A stretch of DNA of 64,000 bases from an uncultured Bacteroidaceae bacterium. GTDB lineage: Bacteria > Bacteroidota > Bacteroidia > Bacteroidales > Bacteroidaceae. A model generated the notes under the pieces. That model ran no database searches. It saw nothing but the letters and a program-made list of their open reading frames with translations, and was not told the DNA's origin. Positions 33,603 through 42,788 of the stretch are shown one piece after another. Numbering within the stretch: the stretch's first letter is position 1; each line of letters opens with the position of its first letter. Location of the stretch: contig CALUIR010000001.1 of the NCBI GenBank assembly GCA_944320785.1, positions 62,001 to 126,000 of the forward strand, read 5' to 3'. Both the position numbers and the translations under genes were made by a program.

Positions 33603-35825
33603 TCATTCATCCACAGCGGTAAGCAGGAACACAAAACTGTCGAACATCTCGCTGTCATTGATATTGATTCCCACTTTCATCAGTTCATCCCCCGTGAACA
33701 CCATGCCTTCTCCCCAATAAGGTTTCCGGCTTTTCAGCGGGTTCAGTTCCGTCAACTTGTATTTCTTGTCCTTTTCCAGGCCGTCCAGCTTGAACTCCAA
33801 GAAACGGTCGCGCCCATGGAACTCAAAGCTGTAAGCCATCACCACCGCCGCATCCTTCTCTTTGGATACATACATGTGGGCTGCCCAGCCTCCTTCATCA
33901 TATGGTGAAACCAAACGGTACAAATCCCCGAACTGGATAACGGGGCGGACTTTCTTGTAAGTCTCCACCGCATTCATGGCAAACACCCGTTCATCGCCTT
34001 GCAAATCCTTGGGTTGCAACTCCATGCCCAAACGGCCTGCCATGGCCACATCAAAGCGGTACTTCAAAGGAGTGTGCATGTGCGTCTGATGGTTCGGGCT
34101 GATGGAGACATGCGAGCCTGTGGCCATAGCCGGGAAAAACATGTTTGTCCCATACTGGATGAAAATCCGGCTCAAAGAGTTCGTGTTGTCACTGGCCCAG
34201 AACTCATCATGATACTTCAACGCACCGAAATCCAAGCGCCCGCCGCCCGAAGAACACAACTGGATAGTGACATGCGGATACATCTCCCGTATCCTTTCAT
34301 ACACAGAATACAAGCCTTTTATGTAGTCCACGTAAAAATGGGTTTGCCGGTCATCGGGAAGATATTCCGAACCCGGATTGTTGATGAAACGGTTGGAATC
34401 CCATTTCACATAAGTAATGTTCGGGGAACTGCCCAAAATATCGTCAAACGTTTCCACCATGTAATCCTGCACTTCCGGGTTTGTCAGGTCGAGGACGCAT
34501 TGGCTGCGCACCAACAGCAAGTCACGCTCCCCGCTTCTCACCATCCATTCCGGGTGCTTCTCAGCCAATTCACTTTTCGGGTTGACCATTTCCAATTCCA
34601 TCCATACGCCGAATTTCAAACCTTTTTCATGGGCATAGTCCGCCAAATAGCCTAAGCCATGAGGCAACTTCTTCTTGTTTGCCTGCCAGTCGCCCAAGCC
34701 GGCCCGGTCGTCATTCCGGGGATACTTGTTCCCGAACCAGCCATCATCCAATACGAACATCTCCACGCCGAAAGCCGCCGCATCATCTATCATGGCCATC
34801 ACTTTCTTTTCATCGAAATCAAAATACGTGCCTTCCCAACTGTTCAGGACAACCGGGCGGATTTCATCACCATGCGCCAAAGCATAACGGCGGCACCAAT
34901 CGTGGTAATTCCTTGAGACCTGTCCCCGGCCAGCGGAACTATACGTCCACACCATTTCCGGCGTTGCAAACGTCTCGCCCGGCTCTACTGTACGTCCAGA
35001 GGCATAAGGATGGATGCCACCCAGGACATGCAAGATGCCGTATTTGTCTATTTCAAAAGTCAGTTTGTAATTGCCCGACCAAGCCAAGGAACCGGCATAC
35101 ACTTCACCCGATGTCTCCTGTGCCGGCGCATCAGACGACACCATGAAAGAAGGATTCACCGATTCGGTGTTCAAAATCCCGTTCCGCGCCTCAATGCTTT
35201 TCACACCCGGCGTCAGCAATTCTTCTTTCATCTTCATCTCGCCGCCCCAACCGCCATAGAAATGGGTCAGGTAATACATCCTTTTATGCAAAGGAAGATA
35301 AGCGGAAGAAATCTTTTCTATCCACACGCTGCCCTTTTCATGATTGGCCAGCTCGACATGTTGCGCAATGACGTTTTCTTTCTGGTAAGCCCTGAACACC
35401 ACCGACACGTCCAATGCATAAAGCGCATCCCGCAGGTTGATTCTTGTCTCCACCACATTCTCGTCAAGATTCGCCACCGCATGGTCCACATAATACAAAT
35501 CTGTCGTGATGACCCCGTCGGCATGCGTCATCTGCAAAGCGGGATCCAAGAAATCTCCTGCCGCCGGATAGACCTCCGCATCCAGCGAACGTCCGTCGCG
35601 CCGGTTCTTATAATGCCGGTTCAATAGCATGTTTTCACTATCGGATGACAGTTTGTCGCCAAAATACTGGTAAACGACTTTCTTGTTCCCGTCAATGGCA
35701 AACACCATCTCCAAGGCATCTGTCCTGACATGAATTGCCTCCGCAACGGCGGAAAGGACCTTTGCCGGAAGAAGTGCCAAGAACAAAAAGGCTATCACAC
35801 TGCGTTTTTTCATGGTTTTCATCAT
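33603..35825 (-). CDS. GH36 alpha-galactosidase
   Basis: This 740-residue secreted enzyme has a signal peptide (RSVIAFLFLALLPAKVLS), an N-terminal beta-supersandwich and a TIM barrel with the GH36 sites: FVLDDGWFGNKYPRNDDRAG, YVKWDSNRFINNPGS (nucleophile Asp) and SSGGGRLDFGALKYHDEFWA followed by SDNTN (acid/base Asp). It should remove terminal alpha-galactose from oligosaccharide side chains. It is 10 nt after the second esterase gene and its stop codon overlaps a possible start of the first, so the three are tightly co-transcribed. A start at 35813 (MKKRSV) is an alternative. Confidence 0.94.
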   Translation of the reverse strand: MMKTMKKRSVIAFLFLALLPAKVLSAVAEAIHVRTDALEMVFAIDGNKKVVYQYFGDKLSSDSENMLLNRHYKNRRDGRSLDAEVYPAAGDFLDPALQMTHADGVITTDLYYVDHAVANLDENVVETRINLRDALYALDVSVVFRAYQKENVIAQHVELANHEKGSVWIEKISSAYLPLHKRMYYLTHFYGGWGGEMKMKEELLTPGVKSIEARNGILNTESVNPSFMVSSDAPAQETSGEVYAGSLAWSGNYKLTFEIDKYGILHVLGGIHPYASGRTVEPGETFATPEMVWTYSSAGRGQVSRNYHDWCRRYALAHGDEIRPVVLNSWEGTYFDFDEKKVMAMIDDAAAFGVEMFVLDDGWFGNKYPRNDDRAGLGDWQANKKKLPHGLGYLADYAHEKGLKFGVWMELEMVNPKSELAEKHPEWMVRSGERDLLLVRSQCVLDLTNPEVQDYMVETFDDILGSSPNITYVKWDSNRFINNPGSEYLPDDRQTHFYVDYIKGLYSVYERIREMYPHVTIQLCSSGGGRLDFGALKYHDEFWASDNTNSLSRIFIQYGTNMFFPAMATGSHVSISPNHQTHMHTPLKYRFDVAMAGRLGMELQPKDLQGDERVFAMNAVETYKKVRPVIQFGDLYRLVSPYDEGGWAAHMYVSKEKDAAVVMAYSFEFHGRDRFLEFKLDGLEKDKKYKLTELNPLKSRKPYWGEGMVFTGDELMKVGININDSEMFDSFVFLLTAVDE

Positions 35826-35835
35826 ATTATATTTC

Positions 35836-37356
35836 CTATTGCTTTACTGTTAAAGAAAAAGGGAATGCGGGCAAACCGTTCCCGTTATACAAATTCGCTT
35901 TCACGTCATTATCCACTGCATAACTCACTTTAGCCACACCATCGATGCTTCCGGCCTCAACGACCAACCGGTTTTTATCGACATAAGCCTTCTCTATCTC
36001 CAGCCGGTTCCCTTCATGGTCATACAACACCACATCATTCACATGCTCTCCTTGGGCATGCAATCCTTTCGCACGCTTGAAGCCGACTTCTATCCGGCCT
36101 TTCTTCACCTTGGCTCTGTGCGCGACCGGATACGCCGCCGAAACAAACGCTTTCCCATACACTTTGTTCAACGCCATGCCCGCAAAACGTTCTCCGAAAG
36201 GAAGCTTGTTGTCAGGATGCACATCATCAGGATTGCCGATGTCAATGGTGCAGATGGCATATACACCGGGCATATCTTCCGCTTTCAATTGGGCATCCCT
36301 CACCATCGCAGCCCTTTCGGCAGAAGGATAGTTGAAATTCGTCAATTGCCCCACCAGGAAAGGAGCCTGTGAGGCAAATCCGTCCCGCCAGCTTTCAATC
36401 AGGTTCTGCAACTGGAACGCATATTCTTCCGACCATTCAATGCTGTTCTCTCCCTGATACCAGACAAAGCCTGAAAGGGTATAAGGCATGCAGGGATACA
36501 CCATTGCATTATACAAGGAGCCGGGCTTGCAATGAGGACGTTCCATCATGTGGACGCTCTTGGGCTTCTTCACTGGCGGCAACTGCTCTCCAGCCTGCTT
36601 GCGTGCTTCCCACGCAGCCATGCTTGCCGCATATTTTGCGCTATCGGCAGGATAGGATTCCTTCCAACCTTCCCAACGTGCGAGGGGTTTCGACAATTCT
36701 GCATCCGATGCCTGCAATTCATCCGAAAGCCACGACTCGATGCCTGTGCCTGCCCAAGAAGCAGAAATGATGCCGACCGGCACATCCAATTCCTCCTGCA
36801 ACGCTACGGCAAAATAATAGCTCATGGCCGAAAAATCCTTTACGGATGCGGCATCACACATTTTCCACGATGCCTTCTTCCCGAACGCCGTCTCCTTATC
36901 GTCAGAAACGCAACGGGGAACATGGAAAAGGCGGATACGGTCATGCTTTGCGGTTTTCAACACATTTTCTGCATTCCTTTCTTCCGTCACCGTCCAACCC
37001 ATATTGGATTGCCCGCTGGTGAACCACACTTCACCAAGCATGACGTTTTCCAACACCACTTCGTCCGTTCCTTTCACCCAAATCCGGTAAGGACCGCCTG
37101 CCGACGCAGTGGAAAGCCTCACTTCCCACCGGCCGTCCGCACCCGCTCTCGCGGCATATTCCTTGCCATCCCACCCGGCCTTCACCCGAATATCCGTTCC
37201 CGGGGCATCCCAGCCCCAGAACATCACCTTGGATTTCTGCTTCAATACCATATTGTCGCCCAACAAGTCCGGCAAAACAATCCCTGCCTGCACATGGGCG
37301 AGCATCGCCAAGCAGAAAAAAAGGAAAACACCGTATCGTTTCAATTGCATGTCCAT
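35836..37356 (-). CDS. Sialate O-acetylesterase-type (SGNH) carbohydrate esterase 2
   Basis: A 506-residue secreted esterase with a signal peptide (KRYGVFLFFCLAMLAHVQAG) and the same SGNH order as its neighbour: LPDLLGDNMVLKQKSKVMFW, GEVWFTSGQSNMGWTV (nucleophile Ser), SLYNAMVYPCMPYTLSGFVW and WYQGENSIEW, then DIGNPDDVHPDNKLPFGERF (Asp/His). It lacks the inserted jelly-roll of the 31.6-kb esterase, so the two are paralogues of different shape and probably act on different acetyl positions. An alternative start is the ATG at 37350. Confidence 0.9.
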   Translation of the reverse strand: MDMQLKRYGVFLFFCLAMLAHVQAGIVLPDLLGDNMVLKQKSKVMFWGWDAPGTDIRVKAGWDGKEYAARAGADGRWEVRLSTASAGGPYRIWVKGTDEVVLENVMLGEVWFTSGQSNMGWTVTEERNAENVLKTAKHDRIRLFHVPRCVSDDKETAFGKKASWKMCDAASVKDFSAMSYYFAVALQEELDVPVGIISASWAGTGIESWLSDELQASDAELSKPLARWEGWKESYPADSAKYAASMAAWEARKQAGEQLPPVKKPKSVHMMERPHCKPGSLYNAMVYPCMPYTLSGFVWYQGENSIEWSEEYAFQLQNLIESWRDGFASQAPFLVGQLTNFNYPSAERAAMVRDAQLKAEDMPGVYAICTIDIGNPDDVHPDNKLPFGERFAGMALNKVYGKAFVSAAYPVAHRAKVKKGRIEVGFKRAKGLHAQGEHVNDVVLYDHEGNRLEIEKAYVDKNRLVVEAGSIDGVAKVSYAVDNDVKANLYNGNGLPAFPFSLTVKQ

Positions 37357-37384
37357 TGCTCCCGCCCGTAAAATCGTCCTGCAA

Positions 37385-39364
37385 TTAATCTACCAAATAT
37401 TTCCGAGAGAAAGCCTCGCCTCCACAGGTCAAATGAAGGACATAAGCACCCGGTTTCAAATGGCTGACAGAAGCAGCGGAAGTGTTCATGAAAGATTCTT
37501 CAGACATCAATTCGCCCGACACTTTATATATCTCCATCCGCACCTTTTGACCTTCGTGCCCTTTCAAGCTCACCCGGCCGGACGAATCAATCAGCACCGC
37601 ATCCTCATTCACTTCTTCCACTTCCGGGAAATCAATGCCCAACGGGTCTTCATCGGTAATGATGTTCGCCACGTTCTTCGTCACATATTCCTGTTTGTTT
37701 GAAATCAGGAAACTTGATCCGTGGTCGCGTTCCCACGTAGCCGGTTCGATGGTATTCTTGTAGAAATAACCTCCGTCTATGGCATTGAGGAACACACATG
37801 GCTTCGGGCAATCCTTTATCGTATTGCGGTGGATGCTGATGTTGCGGAAACCGCCCGCATCCCCCAAGTCACCATTCGATGCCTCCAGCACCACGGAAAT
37901 GGCCGCGCATTGGGAACGGTTATGGTTTTGTTTCCAGAAACAAGTTTCGATGGTGTTGCCGCTGATTTCCAAATCCGTGGACAATCCGGCTTCCATCCAG
38001 TTGAATTCCGGCGCAATGATGATGGCACCTGCCCCCGTGTTGCTTATCTTGTTATTCTGAATCTTTCCATTGGAAGACTTAATCAAGATGCCGCGTCCCG
38101 GAATATGCCCGATGGTGTTGTTGATGACTTTGAAGCCTGCGCCGATACGGTTCGTAGAAAAAAGCACATCGCCCGGCTGCACATCTCCTATCTTTTCCCA
38201 TTCTTCTTCAGAAAAACGCACCACCACTTTGTTCACATAACGACGGTCCTTGATGTCATTGAAATAAGACAGGCATTTATTGATTTCATCCGTTGTCGGC
38301 GTCGTTGACAAACGGACACGATTAGGCTTGCCTTCACCCCGGCGCACGCCGCCATTGGATACCGCCACAATATTCTCATCTTGCTTGATGGTCACATCTG
38401 TCAGATTATAGTCCCGCGCAAGGATATAGATTTGCTGGTAATCTTCGTCCACGTCACACACGGGATAGAAGTTGCCGTTGATGGCCACTGGGTCGTCCGT
38501 GATGTATTGGATTGTGCATTCTTCAATCGTCGGCCCAATCGTGGCATGCTTGCTGTGGATGCCGTCCGCAATGCCTGCCCGCAACTGGTCGATGGGATAT
38601 TTAGGGTCGTTCCGCCTGCGGTCGATCACGCAACGGTAATAATGCGAGTTCTCGCAATAATGCTCGCCAAAAAAGAACTGGGGAGAATCGTATGCCGTGA
38701 CGTTGGAGAAAGTCAGGTTCTTGCAATAATTCGAGATAATCATGTGGCCGACATACGTGTTGGGGATGTTGTTCAACACAATGTAATCGCCCACGCCATA
38801 CGTGTTCGGCTTGGGCATCGCCAACTTCACCCGTATCTTGCGATCGCTCAAGTATTCAATCGGCTCCGTAATCTGGTTGGCATACAAGTTCCATATCAGT
38901 TCCATTGTCTCGCCGTCATAGAAATGCACGCGATCCTGCTCTGTTTCCGGGTCGGGCAACGGGAAACCTTCGTGCATCTCAACCTCCAATGTCTTGGCAT
39001 CATCGGTCATGGCTACCACCGTTCCCTGCGTGGAGCAAGGAGGGTCGTAATCGATGACCAAATCCTTGATGGTAAAATTCTCGCAATGGTCAATGCTGAA
39101 AGCCTGCTTCTGGTAATTGCAGATGATGGTGGAACCGTTCCCTTCCACCGTCACGTCTTTCAAGTTGCTGAACACGTAAGGGCCTATGTTGTTCTTCAAA
39201 TCCAAGGTGTAGGTACCCTTAGGGATGTCAATCACGGATTTGCCTTTTTGGGCATCCAGCACCGCCCGCAAGTCACCCATCGTTTCCTGTCCCTGGGCAT
39301 TCATCAGTCCCGCAACAGCCAAAGACAAAACGGATATTGCCAAAAATCGTCTGTTATTCTTCAT
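37385..39364 (-). CDS. Beta-helix glycosidase, GH110-like, with T9SS-type C-terminal domain
   Basis: This 659-residue protein has a signal peptide (to about residue 25) and a long right-handed parallel beta-helix. The segment RAGIADGIHSKHATIGPTIE followed by IQYITDDPVAINGNF resembles the ADG-(F/I)-H-S and D-D sites of GH110 alpha-1,3-galactosidases, though I cannot prove membership. The last 80 residues (EIYKVSGELMSEESF ... SHLKPGAYVLHLTCGGEAFS) form a type-A-like secretion-system sorting domain, implying export by a type IX system and surface attachment. It lies between a GH63-like gene and the smaller esterase in the same operon. Confidence 0.8.
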   Translation of the reverse strand: MKNNRRFLAISVLSLAVAGLMNAQGQETMGDLRAVLDAQKGKSVIDIPKGTYTLDLKNNIGPYVFSNLKDVTVEGNGSTIICNYQKQAFSIDHCENFTIKDLVIDYDPPCSTQGTVVAMTDDAKTLEVEMHEGFPLPDPETEQDRVHFYDGETMELIWNLYANQITEPIEYLSDRKIRVKLAMPKPNTYGVGDYIVLNNIPNTYVGHMIISNYCKNLTFSNVTAYDSPQFFFGEHYCENSHYYRCVIDRRRNDPKYPIDQLRAGIADGIHSKHATIGPTIEECTIQYITDDPVAINGNFYPVCDVDEDYQQIYILARDYNLTDVTIKQDENIVAVSNGGVRRGEGKPNRVRLSTTPTTDEINKCLSYFNDIKDRRYVNKVVVRFSEEEWEKIGDVQPGDVLFSTNRIGAGFKVINNTIGHIPGRGILIKSSNGKIQNNKISNTGAGAIIIAPEFNWMEAGLSTDLEISGNTIETCFWKQNHNRSQCAAISVVLEASNGDLGDAGGFRNISIHRNTIKDCPKPCVFLNAIDGGYFYKNTIEPATWERDHGSSFLISNKQEYVTKNVANIITDEDPLGIDFPEVEEVNEDAVLIDSSGRVSLKGHEGQKVRMEIYKVSGELMSEESFMNTSAASVSHLKPGAYVLHLTCGGEAFSRKYLVD

Positions 39365-39401
39365 GGTTCTTAATCATTTAATATATCTGTTCTACTACCT
39401 A

Positions 39402-40733
39402 TTAAAACTCTTCGACTACCGAACGGCCTTCCATCCATGCAATCATGTTCAAAACTAAATAATTCCAATTCTGGAAGCCCGGATTCAAAATCGGCTCCCC
39501 GTTTTCCGGCTGGTAATACTCATGCATCGTGCCAAACCGTTCCACGTCCCTTCCAAACAATTGAATGGTCTTTGCCGCCAATTCCTGTGCTTCTGTTTCA
39601 TAACCATATTTCACCAATCCTTTCCACACCATGTAGTTGGAGATGCCCCAAATGGGTCCCAACCATGACGAAGGATTGCCGGACGCTTTCAGGTTATACA
39701 TTTTCTCCATTTTGGAAAGCGTCCTCACGCCATACGGCGCATTGAATGTCTTTTCATTCTTGAAATGCTCTTTCACCATGCGTTCCGCCTGTTCCGGCGT
39801 GGCGATGCCCGACCACATTCCCAAGAATCCGGACCACACGCCAATCCGCATAATCAGGCAGTCCCAATCCCTCGGCATGCCGCTATGCCTCTCAAAAGTG
39901 TCGGGCTGCTTCACGGGAAGCAAGTTCAAATCCACACTGTAAAAGAAGCCGTCCCGCTCGTCCCAGCAATGCTTCTGTATCGCGGCCTTCAGGTCAGCAG
40001 CATTCTGCCGGTATTGCAGCGACGTTTCTCCCAGATTCAGCCTTTCGCACAAATAAGCCATCGCCTCCAGTTCCTTATACATCAGGCAATTCAGGAAAAT
40101 GGAACCCGAACTGCGCTTGGGGCGATAGTACGTGCAAGGGTCATTGTCCACACCAATGGCGGCATCGTCCTGCCAGAAATACAACCCCGTGGCACGGTCG
40201 CGGTGATGGTTCACATAGTTGTTCACGAACGTCTGGAGGAAATAGAACTTCTCCCGCAGCCATTCCGCATCGCCCCCGTCCTGTTTCGTCAGGAAAGCCG
40301 CATGCTGTGCCAGGCAAGGCTTGTGCATGTTCACCCGATAAATGTCTTTCGGGCGTATCTGTTCCCGCGTGTCGTTCCGTTTGATATTGATGGGCACCCA
40401 TCCGTCCATGCCTCCGAAGTCCAGGAAATTCAGCACGCAGCCTTGTTCATACCGCACGGCTTCGCCCGAAAACTTTTCATTCCCCAAATCCTGCATAATC
40501 TGCCGCAAGGCAATGTTGGTCAGCCAAGAATCCCAATCCCACAATACATCGGCATATTGGGAACTGCCAGGCGTGATGAACGGATATTCCAAGCCGCCGC
40601 CTTCTTCCCGGAACATGCCTTCATAGTTGCCATAGATGTTTTCCTTCACCCGCGCAGCGTCTTCTTTCCATTCCTGGGAAGCTGCCGGGAGGATACACAT
40701 GCATGACAAAACAACAATCAAGAGGTTTTTCAT
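39402..40733 (-). CDS. (alpha/alpha)6-barrel glycosidase, GH63/GH37-like (MGH1-type)
   Basis: This 443-residue secreted protein (MKNLLIVVLSCMCILPAASQ signal) has a helical-barrel pattern shared by trehalases, GH63 glucosidases and mannosylglycerate hydrolase-like proteins. Landmarks are DVLWDWDSWLTNIALRQI (Asp in the acid position), CLIMRIGVWSGFLGMWSGIA, SSWLGPIWGISNYMVWKGL, MHEYYQPENGEPILNPGF (Glu in the base position) and NWNYLVLNMIAW. It probably releases a terminal sugar from oligosaccharides; the sugar cannot be predicted. It is 37 nt upstream of the GH110-like gene. Confidence 0.82.
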   Translation of the reverse strand: MKNLLIVVLSCMCILPAASQEWKEDAARVKENIYGNYEGMFREEGGGLEYPFITPGSSQYADVLWDWDSWLTNIALRQIMQDLGNEKFSGEAVRYEQGCVLNFLDFGGMDGWVPINIKRNDTREQIRPKDIYRVNMHKPCLAQHAAFLTKQDGGDAEWLREKFYFLQTFVNNYVNHHRDRATGLYFWQDDAAIGVDNDPCTYYRPKRSSGSIFLNCLMYKELEAMAYLCERLNLGETSLQYRQNAADLKAAIQKHCWDERDGFFYSVDLNLLPVKQPDTFERHSGMPRDWDCLIMRIGVWSGFLGMWSGIATPEQAERMVKEHFKNEKTFNAPYGVRTLSKMEKMYNLKASGNPSSWLGPIWGISNYMVWKGLVKYGYETEAQELAAKTIQLFGRDVERFGTMHEYYQPENGEPILNPGFQNWNYLVLNMIAWMEGRSVVEEF

Positions 40734-40829
40734 TATCCGTATTTATTGCAAAGGAAAATTACGATTCTTATTGACACAAGGAAGCAGGGAAAAGTGCCGC
40801 CAGGCACCCTTCCTGCTTCTTCTTATCGA

Positions 40830-42731
40830 CTATTTCTGGATTTTGCTTGAATAAACGCTGCCGTCTTCCATTTCCATCTTCACGATGTAAACGCCTTGCG
40901 GAAGGCTTGCCACATTAAGGGAGCTTACATTGTAGCCTTCAGCCACGCAAGCGCCATACACGCTGTAAACCTTCACAGAAGTTGCTTCGCCTGTCAGGTA
41001 CATCACGTCAGCCACCGGGTTCGGATATACGCGGATGGCAGAAGCCACTTCATTTACATCCACAGCAGAACCGCCGCCGTCAAACTCGAATGCGCCCAAG
41101 TCGCGGGAAACGCCAGAGATGGCCACGCCACGGATATCGGTCTGCGGAATCAACTCTTCGCCTTCATAAATCAAAGAAGCCACACCGTTGTCGATGGCAA
41201 AGCCTTCAGCAGACTCAATGGCCACGTAAGGAACGCCGGTTTCCGGCATCACCAAAGTGCGGCCCAAACCCAATTGTTCCAGTTTCTGGTCGGTTGATTT
41301 CCCGCGAACGCTCTTGTTGTTGTTGGCCGTTGCCGCATCCGTGTTGTTGAACATGAACAAGAAGCCTGCGCCCCAAGTCTCATCATAGCTTCCGCCCACG
41401 CCGTCATGCACATTGTTCTGGATGATGTACTGGCCGGTGCAACGCCCGTCTTTTTCGCGGACAGACCATCCCCAGCCTTGCTGGTCGATCATCTCACCTG
41501 AACCATTGTCAACCGGCTCGATCATGCAGTCCAACATCAGGTTGTTCACCCAAATCATGTCAAAATCGCCAGCGAAGTCAGAAAGGTTGATGGCATTCTG
41601 GTCAGGCAATATCAATGGCTCTATGCCAAGTTCTTCTATGCCCACGCCCGTGTTGTTCATGAAAGAGGTGCAATTCACGAAAATCAACGAACCCGTCACG
41701 TCAGGAATGGCGCTGCCTTGGCCGGTCAACACGTTGGCCTGCGGGCCGGAAGTGCGGTTCTTGTAGAACACATCGTTGATGAATTTCAAATTCATGTCGC
41801 CTACGGTCGGACGTCCCCAGTGAATCATGCTGCTCTGGCCTACGGAGTAGTTGCCGGCAAACGTGGTGTTCGTGAACGTCACATCCGCATCAGCCGGGAT
41901 TTCTTCCGTGCCGTTCATCCGGATGCGGAGGGCGCCGCCCGTTGCATTGCCTGCGGTGTTCAACGCCTGGTTGTATTCAAAAAGGCATTTGTCAAATTCC
42001 ATGTCCATCTCGTAGCCTTCCACATAGATGGCAGCGCCGCCTGCGCCGTCACCTTTGTCGGCTGCGCCGTCCACTGTCTGGTTTTTGGTGAACACGCAGT
42101 TGTCGAAGCGTGCGAACAAAGGATTCTCCCTTTCCAGGAAATAGATGGCACCGCCTTGGTAAGCCTTCAGGTTCTCGAACGTGCAGTTCGTGGCATACAG
42201 CTTTCCTGAACAACTGATGGCGCCGCCACGGATGCTCAACGGCGTTTCCGTGTTCTTGACGATGACGTTCTCCATATGCAATTCCGAATAAGAATCCACG
42301 AAAATCATGCCGCCGTCGTTGTGGCCTTCCACACGGCGGAGGTTCTTCAGCGTGATGTCCTTCAACGTCAGGTTGCCGCCCTTCACATCGAAGAAGGTGG
42401 AGTAGTTCTCGTTGACTTCGTCTGCCCATTCCTCATCGTTCAAGCCTATCAGAGCCGCTTCCGGGCTGCCGCCTTGGACGGTCAGCGTGTTCACGCCCGA
42501 AGGTTCTTCCTGGCGGTCGCCCATGAGGAAAGCAGGATCCAGGTAAACTTCGTCCATCACAATCACGGTACATCCGTCCGTCAGCAATTCAGGGTTCAGA
42601 GAATAAAAAGGAGCTTCCTCAGTTCCCGGATTGGTGTCGTCACCCATGGAACTGACATAGAAAGTGTCCTGCGCCCACAAACCGGTCTGTGCGCACATCG
42701 CTAATGCAAGCGAGTAAAGTAGTTTTTTCAT
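40830..42731 (-). CDS. Secreted beta-helix protein with T9SS-type C-terminal sorting domain
   Basis: This 633-residue protein has a signal peptide (cleaved after TGLWAQ) and an opening FYVSSMGDDTNPGTEEAPFY typical of DUF1565/pectate-lyase-like beta-helix proteins. It has many helix turns rich in Asn (FTNTTFAGNYSVGQSS; LIFVNCTSFMNNTG) and, near residue 555, a linker and sorting domain with IRVYPNPVADVMYLTGEA, SLNVASLPQGVYIVKMEMED and terminal KIQK. The Y-P-N-P motif and end are classic for type IX secretion substrates. No catalytic residues are obvious; it may bind or cleave a polysaccharide. It follows GH92 by 57 bp. Confidence 0.85.
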   Translation of the reverse strand: MKKLLYSLALAMCAQTGLWAQDTFYVSSMGDDTNPGTEEAPFYSLNPELLTDGCTVIVMDEVYLDPAFLMGDRQEEPSGVNTLTVQGGSPEAALIGLNDEEWADEVNENYSTFFDVKGGNLTLKDITLKNLRRVEGHNDGGMIFVDSYSELHMENVIVKNTETPLSIRGGAISCSGKLYATNCTFENLKAYQGGAIYFLERENPLFARFDNCVFTKNQTVDGAADKGDGAGGAAIYVEGYEMDMEFDKCLFEYNQALNTAGNATGGALRIRMNGTEEIPADADVTFTNTTFAGNYSVGQSSMIHWGRPTVGDMNLKFINDVFYKNRTSGPQANVLTGQGSAIPDVTGSLIFVNCTSFMNNTGVGIEELGIEPLILPDQNAINLSDFAGDFDMIWVNNLMLDCMIEPVDNGSGEMIDQQGWGWSVREKDGRCTGQYIIQNNVHDGVGGSYDETWGAGFLFMFNNTDAATANNNKSVRGKSTDQKLEQLGLGRTLVMPETGVPYVAIESAEGFAIDNGVASLIYEGEELIPQTDIRGVAISGVSRDLGAFEFDGGGSAVDVNEVASAIRVYPNPVADVMYLTGEATSVKVYSVYGACVAEGYNVSSLNVASLPQGVYIVKMEMEDGSVYSSKIQK

Positions 42732-42788
42732 GATCTTAAAATTTTAATGATTAACTAAAAACACTTATTATGGATATTTATCCTTTCC

